Below are positions 54,218 to 64,000 of a stretch of 64,000 nt of DNA, in pieces; the first letter of the stretch is position 1, and each line of letters begins with the position of its first letter. The translations under genes and the position numbers were made by a program. The stretch is from assembly GCA_000231825.2 (NCBI GenBank), contig JH720333.1:1-64000 (forward strand), read 5' to 3'. The notes under the pieces were generated by a model, which was not told where the DNA came from, searched no databases, and saw only the letters and a list, made by a program, of their open reading frames with translations. Source of the DNA: Tetrahymena elliotti 4EA. Its lineage: Eukaryota > Ciliophora > Oligohymenophorea > Hymenostomatida > Tetrahymenidae.

Positions 54218-55633
54218 ATGCTTTCTGGTTATAATAAAAACATCTAAACCCCTAACATGATTAACGAAGATCTCGGTGAAGATTATCTCTTCTAGTATTC
54301 TGAAACTAATGACCACTACTAAAATAATGAAAGTTGCAGTGAAAACCGTCTTGAAAAATACGACTAATATAATGAATATAACAATGACTCCAACATTCTT
54401 ATGTTCCAAGACGATAACCTTAATACCAACAAGGACTTCCAATACGAGACCGTAAAGGACTATAACGATTATTATGTACAACAACAATAATAATAATTAT
54501 AATAATTATACAATCCTGCTGAATATAATTAATATAATGAAGTCTATGAAGATAATGAAAAGCAATACTATTAAAACTTCAACAATTAAAACTTCGCTCC
54601 TAAGAATATTTCATAATAAAATAATAATTCTTATTCAAATAAAAATAAACACTCTTAAAACTAATAATATGATAACAAATTGAGTATGCCCTCTAAGTAT
54701 AATCAAAAATCTTGCTAATTTAATTAATTTTATTAAGAAGAAAACATCAACAATCAAATTAGTTAAAATAAAAACAATATCAGAAATATCTAAGATAATT
54801 ACTCACAAAATTAAGTATAATAGAATCTGATATCCACTAAAGAAGAAGTCCAATAAGACTCTGAAATAAATTATAGTAATTATTATCAACAATAGCCTCT
54901 ATTTAAGGCTGAATAAGCTTTCGAACAAGTTATTTAATCAAGCTCCCTCCCTGTCTCTGTCAATTACTACCAAATCTATTAAGACATCTATAGCAGATAA
55001 AATTCATAAGGCAACGAATAAAACGTTCAATCAAAGATTGAAAATGCCTAAGTTAAATCTGAAGAAGATGAACTTCTTTCTTAAGTATCCACTCTTCCTA
55101 ACTCATCTAATAACAAAGAATAATATTTGGAAGAAGAAACTGCTGACAAAAACATCCAAAATGAATCTGATTCCCTCTGTTATACTCCTGAATTGGAAGC
55201 TAAAAAAATCCTCATTAGAAACAGCAACAAGAAAAACGTTGTGAAAAACATAATGAGCGCTTTCAAAAACTTCATCCTTGAACCCTTACACCACAACTAC
55301 AACTTGAAAGATTTGGACGTAGTTTTGGAAATGTACAATTAGACCAAAAAGGGTATTGATGATATGTCTGAAATGCAAGCCAAATTCAAAAGATACATCA
55401 CTTCCAAAAACTTTAACCACTACACTGTCAAGCTACTAATCTAACACATAAACTACTCTAATGTATTCAAATACTTCCTTAGTGGACCTATCCAAGAATG
55501 GATAACAGCCAGCAAGGTTGCTGATGTCAATTCACACAAGATAATGATTGAATTCTTAAAAGAATGCTTTGATGACATCAGATTAATTGATCTCCTTAAG
55601 AGACACGAAAAGAAGAGAGCCCACTTCTAGTGA
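54218..55633 (+). CDS. Q/N/Y-rich protein with helical C-terminal domain
   Basis: Single exon, 471 residues, ATG 54218 to TGA 55631-55633. Residues 1-310 are low-complexity: Asn/Gln/Tyr-rich with regular acidic residues (YDQYNEYNNDSNILMFQDD, then Q6-type runs near 54478-54500). Residues about 330-471 form a compact helical domain (KNIMSAFKNFILEPLHHNY, YITSKNFNHYTVKLLIQHI, IEFLKECFDDIRLIDLLKRH) that I do not recognise. Codon use is striking: AAC, TAC, CTC, ATC and TTC are frequent, unlike the T-ending bias of most neighbours. This is typical of highly expressed ciliate genes, or alternatively of a different origin. The 5' flank is C-rich on the same strand. A structural or granule protein is conceivable; function is unknown. 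Confidence 0.85.
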
Positions 55634-57673
55634 AAGAATTTAAATATATACAAATAAATAAATAAATTAGTTAAATAGTTAATTAACTCATAATAAAAAA
55701 AAACTTAACAAGAATAACAACAAACATAAGTTGAATTAAAAACCATACATCTTTAAATAAATCTACTATAATAATACAATTAAAAAATAAAAAACTAACA
55801 TTACAATCTCACAATTAACATAAAAATAAAACCAATTAGTCATTATTTGGCTCATTTTTATTGAGTCTCAAATTATTTTCTAACGAAAACTCTTTCAGAA
55901 TTTCATTTCAATTGCCATTAATATTTAAATCTTTATAAAAATCCTTCAATAATTAATTAATAAAATATTTAAATATTGTATAAATTATTAGTCTCACGCA
56001 TGTAATATCTTCATGTTCACTCTTATATTTATATATCACCTTCTCTCATTTACCACTGCAACAATTAAATTAAATTGTTTTTCATTTTCTTATTTCAAAA
56101 TTTTTTCATCAAATGATAAATTTAAATTACACTTATCATCAATTCATAACAATCAAACACTTGCTTGTGGTTTTTGGCTATTTTAATTTAAGATCTTTAC
56201 GAAAAGCTTTGGTTAAATTCAATGTGATGCAATATCATAAAAAGTTTCTTATCAATATCAAAAAAAATATTTCTTATGATTCTTGTTATGAATGATTTAT
56301 TTGTAATCTATTTTTTCTATCGCGTCACTTTTTTCTTATTAAATCAATAACTTTATTGCATTCCTGCTAAATCTTGTTTTTTTATTTTTTATTTATTCAT
56401 AAACAACTTCTCTCCTCAAAAACAATTTCTTTAACATCATCTAATTTCTCTTGTAAATCAATCACTTTTTTCACATTATTTGAATTTCATCAATTCATCA
56501 AATTTATTTTCTTGATTGCTTCTCTCCCTTTTAATCTTCACAAGCTCTTTTCTTTTATAAAGTCCACACAACATAAAATCACCAAAAAAAAGATTTAAAT
56601 ATTATTTCTTGTTTACAAACAAATCCATAATTTTTCCACCATAAAAAAATTTAATAATGCAATAAATTAGACATAACTCGAATCTATATCTATAATCTCT
56701 CTAATCTATCTAAAATCTTTATTTTTCTTGTGGAGCTGTAGATAAATGATTATTTAAATAAAACCGCATTGTTTTGTAGAAATTCAGTATTTCTGTATAA
56801 CTAAGCACACTGCTAATAACATGTGTATAATAGTGAAATTATAATCAGAAAATAATTGATCTTCTTAAAATTTTATTAAAAAAATATAATTGAGAATAAT
56901 TGCTTTAACATTTTTTTTTGTAGATGCATTAATAAAAGAATGAATTAATTGTTCAAAACAAAATTAGGTTGAGCAAAAAAATAAAAAATATAAACGTCTA
57001 CATTCGCTACTTGAAAATAAAAAGAAAAAATCTAGCTATATTTAGTTTTAATTTAAAATAGAAATTGATCAAATAAATTCAATATTCAGATAGAGTACTT
57101 TTTGAATAAAAAATAATTAAATTCAGTTAGTTTTAACATCCTTTTGATTGGGGTTAGTAAAATAAAATAAATATGGTATTCTAAATAATTACAAATATAT
57201 TTCTACCACTTTTTTATATGAATATAAATCTTCTCTTTTAATTAAAGTAAGTATTTTGAGTTATTATATATTATTTAGCTCTGAAGCGAATTTCGTCTTT
57301 ATAAACCAATTTTAGTGCGTATTAACATTATATAAATTTTATAAAAGTCAGCACATACGTAATTAAGTAGAAAAATAAATTATGCTTCAAGTAAAATAAG
57401 CAAAGGTGAGGGACCAACCTCTCAACTAATTACATTTTTTCAAAACATATAATTACTTACACTTTCTTCTTCTAAATTCATCGTTACTTGTTTTTAATTT
57501 ATTTACACAATTAAAATTTAAAATTCACAAATGCTTCTTGATAGCCATAAAATAGTAAATAAGTAAGTAAATACTTTTAGCTTATACAAATATGTATACA
57601 CACATGCAAATATTTATAAATACCTATATTCAAACAAAAAGATAAATTAAAACTCATTTTTTTTCAGTGAATC
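55634..57673. other. Convergent intergenic spacer
   Basis: About 2 kb, AT-rich, between convergent 3' ends. Short frames on both strands (for example 56113-56295 and 56374-56598, +) have T/F/K-rich, non-coding-like translations. A motif GACCAACCTC at 57412-57421 also occurs at 53950-53959, so copies flank the Q/N/Y-rich gene. Confidence 0.5.
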
Positions 57674-59406
57674 TCAAAAGAGAGAAATGATCAATTTTAA
57701 AATTCCATACCAAAATTTACTAATTTTATCTATTGCTAGAACAAAGGCATTTGTTTATTTTTCTATTTTGACATAATTAAGACTCTCATCCATGACTTTT
57801 TTAAAAGAATTATATTCTAATGGAAAACGTTCTCCTGAAGAGCTGCTTTCTATTTGATCAATGAACTGTAGGGTTTGCTCAATAATGTTTGCATTTTAAT
57901 TAAACTCTTCTTCCAAAATTTCTTCAAATGTTTGAATTTTGTAAACAAAGAGTCTTGTGTTTTAATCGAAGGCTGATACTATTTTGAAAAGAGAATATTA
58001 ATGTTATGAGTCAGTAATAAACAATTCTTCATTTTTATCTTATGCATGCTTCTTAAATTTTGCTTCGGCTCCTCTTATTTGAGCACCTATTTGGTCTTTC
58101 AAAATCACAGACAGGTAAGCCGTTATTTACTTCACTTATAAAATACTTGCATATGCAAATTTCTTATTGCCATTACTTTCCAAGTTATTTTCCTACTCAG
58201 ACAATGTAAGGATGTCTTCATATGAATAGGCCCTTTATTAAATGGAATAAAATTAAAAATTTTCAAACTAAAATTTGAATTCAAACTATTTTTTTCTCAC
58301 TTTTATTTAAATTATCTATAAAATTTTATTTTAGATTTTCAAATTCATTAAAATATTTTATATTAGACTGGATTTTATTTAAATTAATACTTTAGATTGA
58401 AGCTTTAGGAGGGGTCTTCTAGCCCAAAGAGGGCATCGAAAATTGTTGGTGCACAAACGATAAAGCCTTAATGAGCATAAGTGACCATTGGCTTGAAAGA
58501 AGTGATTAAACCAAAGCTATGAATTGCACAATGCTAGTCATTTATTTTCATTAGGTTATTTGGTAGATTGAGTATAAATGCTTTTTAGGATTTCTTTATA
58601 GCTTGCTGTAAAGGATTGAGTTAAGAAAGATCTTCTTATGCCTTAGCTTCAGCATATTCAAAATGGAAATCTTCTGCAATAGGAATAAAGAAATAGTCAA
58701 ACTGTTCCTCATTATATTGCAAAAACAAGATGCAATCCCCACTATCTTATTTTTGCTAAAATAATTGCAATACTTGCTTTTCTGGTACCAGGAGCTAAGG
58801 TATTTAAGGATGAAACTCCACTTGATTTGGCATAAAAAATACTTATCTAAGTTTAAATTCAACACTTTTATTTTCAAAGAATACGAGTGCTTTTGATAGT
58901 GAAAGTTATTCATGAAATACATTTAAATTATACATTTATATTTCTTATTCATCTTCATCAAAGTTCTAAAACACCGGCATGCTATCTAAAATTCTTAATT
59001 TGTATATTGATTTATTATTCTTGTTATCTTTTTGACTCATTCCTAACTTATAGCACTAATTGCTCCTACTTTCTTTCTCTCCTTGTTCTATATTTTAAAA
59101 ATATAGCAAGGAGCTATTCTGCGTTTCCTAAAAGTAAGAATAATGCTTTTGAGACATGTTTTCGTACTTTGGTTAAGCAAAGCTAAATTTATAATGAACA
59201 CAGCTATGATTATCTGTTTTCTCATTGAGAATTACTTCTTGAGAGACATCTATTTTTTTGAATTATTGACACTAAGATGATTAATTGCCTTCTTCGCACA
59301 TCATCATAATATTTTAATCATAATCATGATCATTTTCAACTAACTTGGCAGCAAAAACGTTTAGCAAAACAAGCAAACAAATAAAAAATAAAATAGTTTT
59401 CTCCAT
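57674..59406 (-). CDS. Putative secretory-pathway protein
   Basis: Two exons, 59406-58391 and 58232-57674; 1575 nt, 524 residues, phases exact. The 158-nt intron is bounded by GTATTAATTT and AATAAAG. The N-terminus is a classic cleavable signal peptide (MEKTILFFICLLVLLNVFAA). The mature part has a few Cys residues (MMMCEEGNQSSQC, HSCVHYKF), then mixed alpha/beta sequence without recognised domains (FHPQIPQLLVPEKQVLQLF, HSFGLITSFKPMVTYAHQG). The second exon is helical (FEEILEEEFNQNANIIEQTL). The extreme C-terminus is hydrophobic (FWYGILKLIISLF), which could serve as a GPI-attachment signal or a weak membrane anchor. Lumenal or secreted location is inferred from the signal peptide. Confidence 0.85.
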
Positions 59407-59879
59407 TTTATGTTTTCCACAAATAAGATGTTTAAATTTGAAAGGTAGTGTTACAGTTAACCTATTTTTGAAAATATATTTGTTAAAAGGCTCTTAATTT
59501 GTTGGAGATGATGAAACAAATCAAATAAATAACAACAAATCTGATATGATATATAGATATTTAAATCTAATTAAATTTGCTGAATAATTCTTTTAAAGAA
59601 ATTTGTTTAATCTGAAATTATAAAAAATAAATAATACAAAGACTAATCTTTTTCATTTTGATATTTAAAAAAGATATTTTTTATCTGCCCTTTAAATAAA
59701 TCAACTCTACTCTACTCATTCACTCACAAATAACTTAAATTTATCAAAATTTAAAAATATTTTTCCAGTTAAATTCCAAAAAACAAAGCTTTTAAAACAA
59801 AATCAATATATTTATTTAAAAAAACCCATTCAACTGGTTCCTTTTTGCAAACGCTACTCAAAAAATTAACTTTATATAT
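59407..59879. other. Intergenic
   Basis: Promoter side of the secretory-pathway gene and downstream flank of the tRNA gene. AT-rich; nothing else identified. Confidence 0.5.
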
Positions 59880-59884
59880 AAAAA
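59880..59884 (-). terminator. Pol III terminator of tRNA-Trp
   Basis: Five consecutive T residues on the minus strand, two bases after the encoded 3' end of the tRNA, as expected for RNA polymerase III termination. Confidence 0.75.
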
Positions 59885-59886
59885 TT

Positions 59887-59958
59887 GAAGACTACGTGAC
59901 TCGAACACGCAACCGTTGGATTTGGAATCCAACGCTCTACCACTTGAGCTAAGTCTCC
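59887..59958 (-). tRNA. tRNA-Trp (anticodon CCA)
   Basis: A complete 72-nt cloverleaf on the minus strand. The acceptor stem GGAGACT/AGTCTTC pairs with one G-U. The D-arm TAGCTC..GTGGTAGAGC gives the A box, the anticodon stem TTGGA/TCCAA encloses loop TTCCAAA with anticodon CCA, and the T-arm GCGTGTTCGAGTCACGT gives the B box. No intron, and CCA is not encoded. It decodes UGG, the only Trp codon in code 6, where UGA remains stop. Confidence 0.96.
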
Positions 59959-61033
59959 TTGGATGAAATATTTAGAATTCAATTTTAGGCTGAAATTTTA
60001 AAATGAGAATAACTGCCAGTTAAAACACAACCAAAAAAATTATTTAAATACATCATAATTATAGTTTAGAAATTAAAAGAAACACATTTCTTTGATTTTA
60101 ATTTAAGTTACATATTATCTTTATAGTGTATAAATATAGCTTTAGCTTTTCTTCAGAGCTAATATTAATAAATAATACTTAAAAAAGATATTTTATTTTA
60201 AATGGTTCGATTTTTTTGAAATTTGAGAGTTGTAAAGAATAAAAATAGATTTGTATCCCTCAACTAAGTTTACCCAAGATTAATAAAAATAAATCCTTAT
60301 TAAGACACTATTTGTACTGATCAATTATTTTTTTTGTTGTATATTTGCTAACTTACAATTCTAATTTTTTGGATATTTTACATAAAACAAAATAGTTAAT
60401 TAAAATTTTGTTATATTTGATTTTAGTTGACCCGCTGACCCGGTAAGGTTATTAAAAAGTCTTATGGATATCAAATTTGAAATTTCACGAATTATGGGTA
60501 AATCCGATATCAAAATATTTTCAAAAAGCCAAAAAGAGCAAACAATAGTTGGTCAAAAGAACCTATTTTCGTCTTTTTAAGTCATCGAAAAAAATTTTTT
60601 AATTTTCAACAATACAATCATAAATGCTTTAAATCCTTCAACACTGTGTGGAATAGTCTAGAAAAGTTTGTCAAAATTTAACTTTTATCTAATAGAAAGC
60701 TGCTTCGACTTCTATATAGTGATACCATTTTTGATGTTTCGAGTGAATTTAATTGATTTTACTTAAGTTATTATGCTAATCGCTATTATCTGAGATAAAA
60801 GAATGGTATTTTGTGTGGAGAAAGCCTTTATTGAAATTTTATTAAAAAATATTTTATATTTACCTGATAGAAATCATAATAGAGTAAAAATTATTTTATT
60901 TTAAAAGCTAAGATCCTAATTTTTGATCAATAATTTATTTATTATCAAAAAAAATTGTATTCAAAACTGATTTACAGTCTAGAAATTAATTAATCTAAAA
61001 AAATAAGTAGAAGATATCAAAAGTAAGGATTAA
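59959..61033. other. Intergenic with GC-rich islet
   Basis: About 1.07 kb upstream of the compact LRR gene. Mostly AT-rich, but 60426-60560 is distinctive: TGACCCGCTGACCCGG (direct GACCCG repeat), then AAATCCGATATC and TTGGTCAAAAGAACC. I cannot assign it to an RNA family or a gene. Confidence 0.5.
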
Positions 61034-62035
61034 ATGGATATGAATATTCACACTCTTAAGTAACTAAAGGAAGCAAATAAGGATCAAGTCCATGAATTCA
61101 CTTTCAACAGAAAAGAAAAAGAAGTAGGTGATGTTGAAACTGCTGAATTGTGTGAAGAAATCTCAAAGTGCACTAAGCTTCACACATTGACTCTTAACCT
61201 CTCAAGCAATAACCTGTATGGTGATGGTGGTAAATCTATTGGTTCATTCTTAGGCAAGTGCGCTTCTCTTAAAAAGCTTGACTTAGAACTCTCTACTAAC
61301 AGTCTCGAAGTTGATGGTATTGTTGGACTTCTTGAAGGATTAAGCCACTCTAATACATTAGAAGTCTTAATGCTTAATGTTGCTGAAAACATGCTTAAAG
61401 ACGAAGACTTTGAAAGCATTGGAGAAAAAATAGCCTAACTAAAACATTTGAAAGGACTTGCCCTTGTTCTTACTCAAAATAAGATGGAAAATAATGGATT
61501 AAAAAAATTGGTTGATGGTATTACTAAAATTCAACAACTCACTCAATTAGATTTGCATTTGCATCACTATCCTATTAGCTCTTTAGGTGGTTTTGTTATT
61601 GGGGAAGCCTTGTAAAATTTGCATAATCTCCAAAGCCTCACTCTTCATCTTGAAAATAACAATCTCAAAGACGAAGGTATCACTAAACTCTCTGTTGGTA
61701 TTGCAAAGTTAGCTGCTCTTAAAAAGCTAACTCTAGACTTAAAGTAGAATAACATTCATGATGATGGTCTTTTAGCTTTGATTCAAGCTATATCTCACCT
61801 CGCTAACTTAGAAGTCCTTTAAGTTAATGTAAAACAAAACGGATTACACCAAAAGTGTGTGACTGCTTTAAGTCAACTATCAAAGTTAGGTCACTTGTAG
61901 ACTCTCAGCTTTAACTTTGGAGACATCGACACAAACATGAAAGATGAAGATCTTATAAAACAAGAATTAAATAAATTAGCTTTTGTTAAGCAACTTAATG
62001 TTAATCATACAGATAATGAATAACACTATTTCTGA
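61034..62035 (+). CDS. Compact leucine-rich repeat protein
   Basis: Single exon, 333 residues, ATG 61034 to TGA 62033-62035. Nearly the whole protein consists of ribonuclease-inhibitor-type LRRs of about 27-30 residues: LHTLTLNLSSNNLYGDGG, LKKLDLELSTNSLEVDG, LEVLMLNVAENMLKDED, LQSLTLHLENNNLKDEG and LKKLTLDLKQNNIHDDG. It has no kinase-like part, signal peptide or membrane segment, so it is likely a cytosolic protein-interaction solenoid. The repeat pattern (LxLxLxxNxxxDxG) is the same subtype as in the 1379-5173 gene, suggesting a local or genome-wide LRR expansion. Codons are more C/G-ending than in that gene, suggesting higher expression. The first ~30 residues (MDMNIHTLKQLKEANKDQVH) are not repeats. 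Confidence 0.92.
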
Positions 62036-63734
62036 TCATTAAAATCAGTATTATAAATTAAAATCCAAACAATTTTAATTAAAATCAAATTGTTTGTTTA
62101 AATGTTGAACTTTAAAATGAATTTATATAGTATGATTATCAAATTTCTCATTTTTTCTTAATAATTTTTCATTTGTTCACTCATTCATTTATTCATAAAA
62201 GTATGTATTGATTGATACATAGATAGAAATATGTATGATCAAAAATAAATTTTGAAAAATACAAATTTTTAACATAATTTGAAATATTAAATTTGATAGA
62301 AAAAAATTTTATATGTTAAGCAATTGTGAAGATGTAGGAATTTTATAACATTTACATTAATGTAAGACGTGCTAAATACTTTTGAATATCAATCTGTAAT
62401 TAGACCATAAAAACTCTATTTAAAAAAAATATCTTCAAAAAATAAAATACTTGGCCAAAATTCTATTTCATATATAAAATTTATTTTTTGACACTAGCAA
62501 GAGTATCCTTAGTGAAACTAACTCAATTCCTTTTTCCTTTTATTACTGGTTTTCTAAATAATTGGGACATTATGTAAAAAAATGATACATTAATTTTAAT
62601 TTTGAAAATTGAGTGGGAATATTTTAGAAGGTATCAGAATTTGACTTTGATTATTTTATTTAATCACAATAAAAAATACTTTTTTATTTTCTCATAAATA
62701 CTAATTAGAAAAGATAAACCAATTCTATATGATTCAAGTGGTACTAGGATTATTTAATTACAATTTTCAATTACTTTTTTTTAATGTAAGATACTTATTT
62801 CCCTGAAATTTTTTATTAAGAATATCTGTTTACTAGTATCTCTCCGAAGTAAAATAAGCTATCAAATCTTTCATTTTTAATTTTTTTTTTGTATTTTTTA
62901 AAACAAAATAAAATTAGATCTTTAATTCATAAAATATTTCTGAATTTTTTCCTATCATATTATTTACATATCCATAAGTATTGAAAAAATCGTATTCGTT
63001 TTGTGCATCGTTTAAATTTCTTTTAAGAAATATAAACTAATAATTTATTAATCGATGATTTCTTTATTGCTTTAGTTTTCTTTTAATTTAATCAGATAAT
63101 TTTTTGATTGAAAAAGAAATTTAAAATGAATTATTTTTATTTGAAAAATATGATATTTTTTTGTACTATTTAAAATCTAAAAAAGATCATAAACTAATAT
63201 TTAATTTAACATGTTTATATTTGATAAATTTTAGTTTTAAATTATTTCAATAGTCAAAATTGATTTTAATATAAATTTAATTTAATTTTTTAAAAAACTT
63301 TTAATAAGTAAAATCATTACTACAGCCTTTTTTTAAGAACAATGATTGAGCACTTTTTTTTATTTATCAAAGTGATATAATTATTTATGTATCTATCATT
63401 CATTTTTTATTTTTTTAATTTAGATTAAAAAAATGTAGATTTATTTTGAAATCTTGTTTTTATTTTAGAAAACAGTAGAATATTCTCTGCAAAATTACAA
63501 AAATTATTTTAGTAAGATTTAAAGAATAAATATAAAAATATTGATTATTTACATAGCCTACAAACTAATATTAATTTTTTGGTAAATTAATGTTTTTATT
63601 TGAAATTTAAATTATTTTAAACAGTTTTAGAGCCTAATTTCTAATTTTTACATTATATCATTCATTTTTTTATTTCATTTAGAATAAAAGCTTTCAGAGT
63701 GTGTCAGGTTTCCATATCTTTTTGATAAAAAATG
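62036..63734. other. Convergent intergenic spacer
   Basis: About 1.7 kb of very AT-rich DNA with no recognisable gene or RNA. Confidence 0.5.
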
Positions 63735-64000
63735 TCATTAAAAACATATTTGATTTAAATAGACAATATTTTTTTAATAAATTTTCTGATAAATCAGATA
63801 AAATTTGAAGTCGATAAAAGCTTCTTTAAACTTATTTTAATTTTACTTATCTTTTTGCTGAGTGATTAAATAGACCTCTTTGTTTCTCAAAGCAAGTCTT
63901 TCCTATATATTTTGTAATTCACAAACTTTCTTTTGAAGATATTCTTCCTTTTCTTTAATTATATCATTTAGTTGCTAAATTCTACTTTTGTTTTCAAACT
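63735..64000 (-). CDS. 3' end of a coiled-coil protein (partial)
   Basis: The frame enters from the right edge at 63998 and runs 88 codons to TGA 63737-63735. The upstream part is a clear charged coiled coil (IIKEKEEYLQKKVCELQ, ERLALRNKEVYLITQQKDK). After about 63855 the translation becomes hydrophobic and less coding-like (FKFYLIYQKIYQKNIVY), so an intron starting at a GTAAAATT near 63850 is possible and the true end may lie elsewhere. The start of the gene is outside the window and no family can be named. Confidence 0.6.

Noticed and set aside
54191..54487. Minus-strand 98-codon hydrophobic frame
   Set aside because: It is the antisense of the Q/N/Y-rich gene. The I/V-rich translation is the complement of Asn/Tyr codons.
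58596..58922. Frame of 108 codons, minus strand, inside the secretory-pathway gene
   Set aside because: It is in a shifted frame of the 57674-59406 gene, whose own frame is continuous with a signal peptide and exact splice phases.

Overview
The window is nuclear DNA from a ciliate, most likely an oligohymenophorean close to Tetrahymena. The DNA is extremely AT-rich. Long reading frames appear only when TAA and TAG are read as glutamine and TGA is the sole stop (genetic code 6). Every gene called here ends in TGA. Introns are short (mostly 48-130 nt, some 300-600 nt), AT-rich and GT..AG. A tRNA-Trp(CCA) is present. No telomeric repeat array is visible, so this is the interior of a chromosome. 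No operons, CRISPR arrays or insertion sequences were seen.

Layout, left to right: a pseudokinase-like/leucine-rich-repeat (LRR) protein (1379-5173, +); a secreted-type Cys-rich single-pass membrane protein (5628-8147, -); a degenerate tandem array of about nine ~290-bp units (8865-11480); a decayed or doubtful gene (11987-12950, +); MCM6, the replicative helicase subunit, in six exons (13249-16311, -); a >2000-residue LRR protein with a multi-pass membrane C-terminus (about 18254-25496, +); a ~1700-residue protein with a huge Q/N-rich C-terminal half (26452-32301, -); a protein with a UIM-like motif (33152-34291, -); a PH-domain/coiled-coil protein (35156-36351, +) followed only 68 nt later by a CLU-like/TPR protein (36420-40533, +); a 1796-residue protein kinase with two degenerate upstream modules and 18 TPRs (41114-46504, +); a Q/N-rich unknown protein (46793-48733, -); a ~5.5-kb gene desert; a Q/N/Y-rich protein with codon use richer in C than its neighbours (54218-55633, +); a secretory-pathway protein (57674-59406, -); tRNA-Trp (59887-59958, -); a compact LRR protein (61034-62035, +); and the 3' end of a coiled-coil gene running off the window (63735-64000, -).

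Functionally the window is a mixture rather than a pathway: one conserved housekeeping replication gene, one conserved CLU-family gene, a tRNA, and lineage-expanded ciliate families (LRR, kinase-TPR, Cys-rich surface proteins, Q/N-rich proteins). Exon structures were derived by hand from frame continuity and GT/AG sites. Where all exon lengths sum to a whole number of codons (MCM6, the PH protein, the CLU protein, the secretory protein, the large LRR and Q/N proteins) I regard the models as good. The 5' ends of the 18254 and 32301 genes are uncertain.
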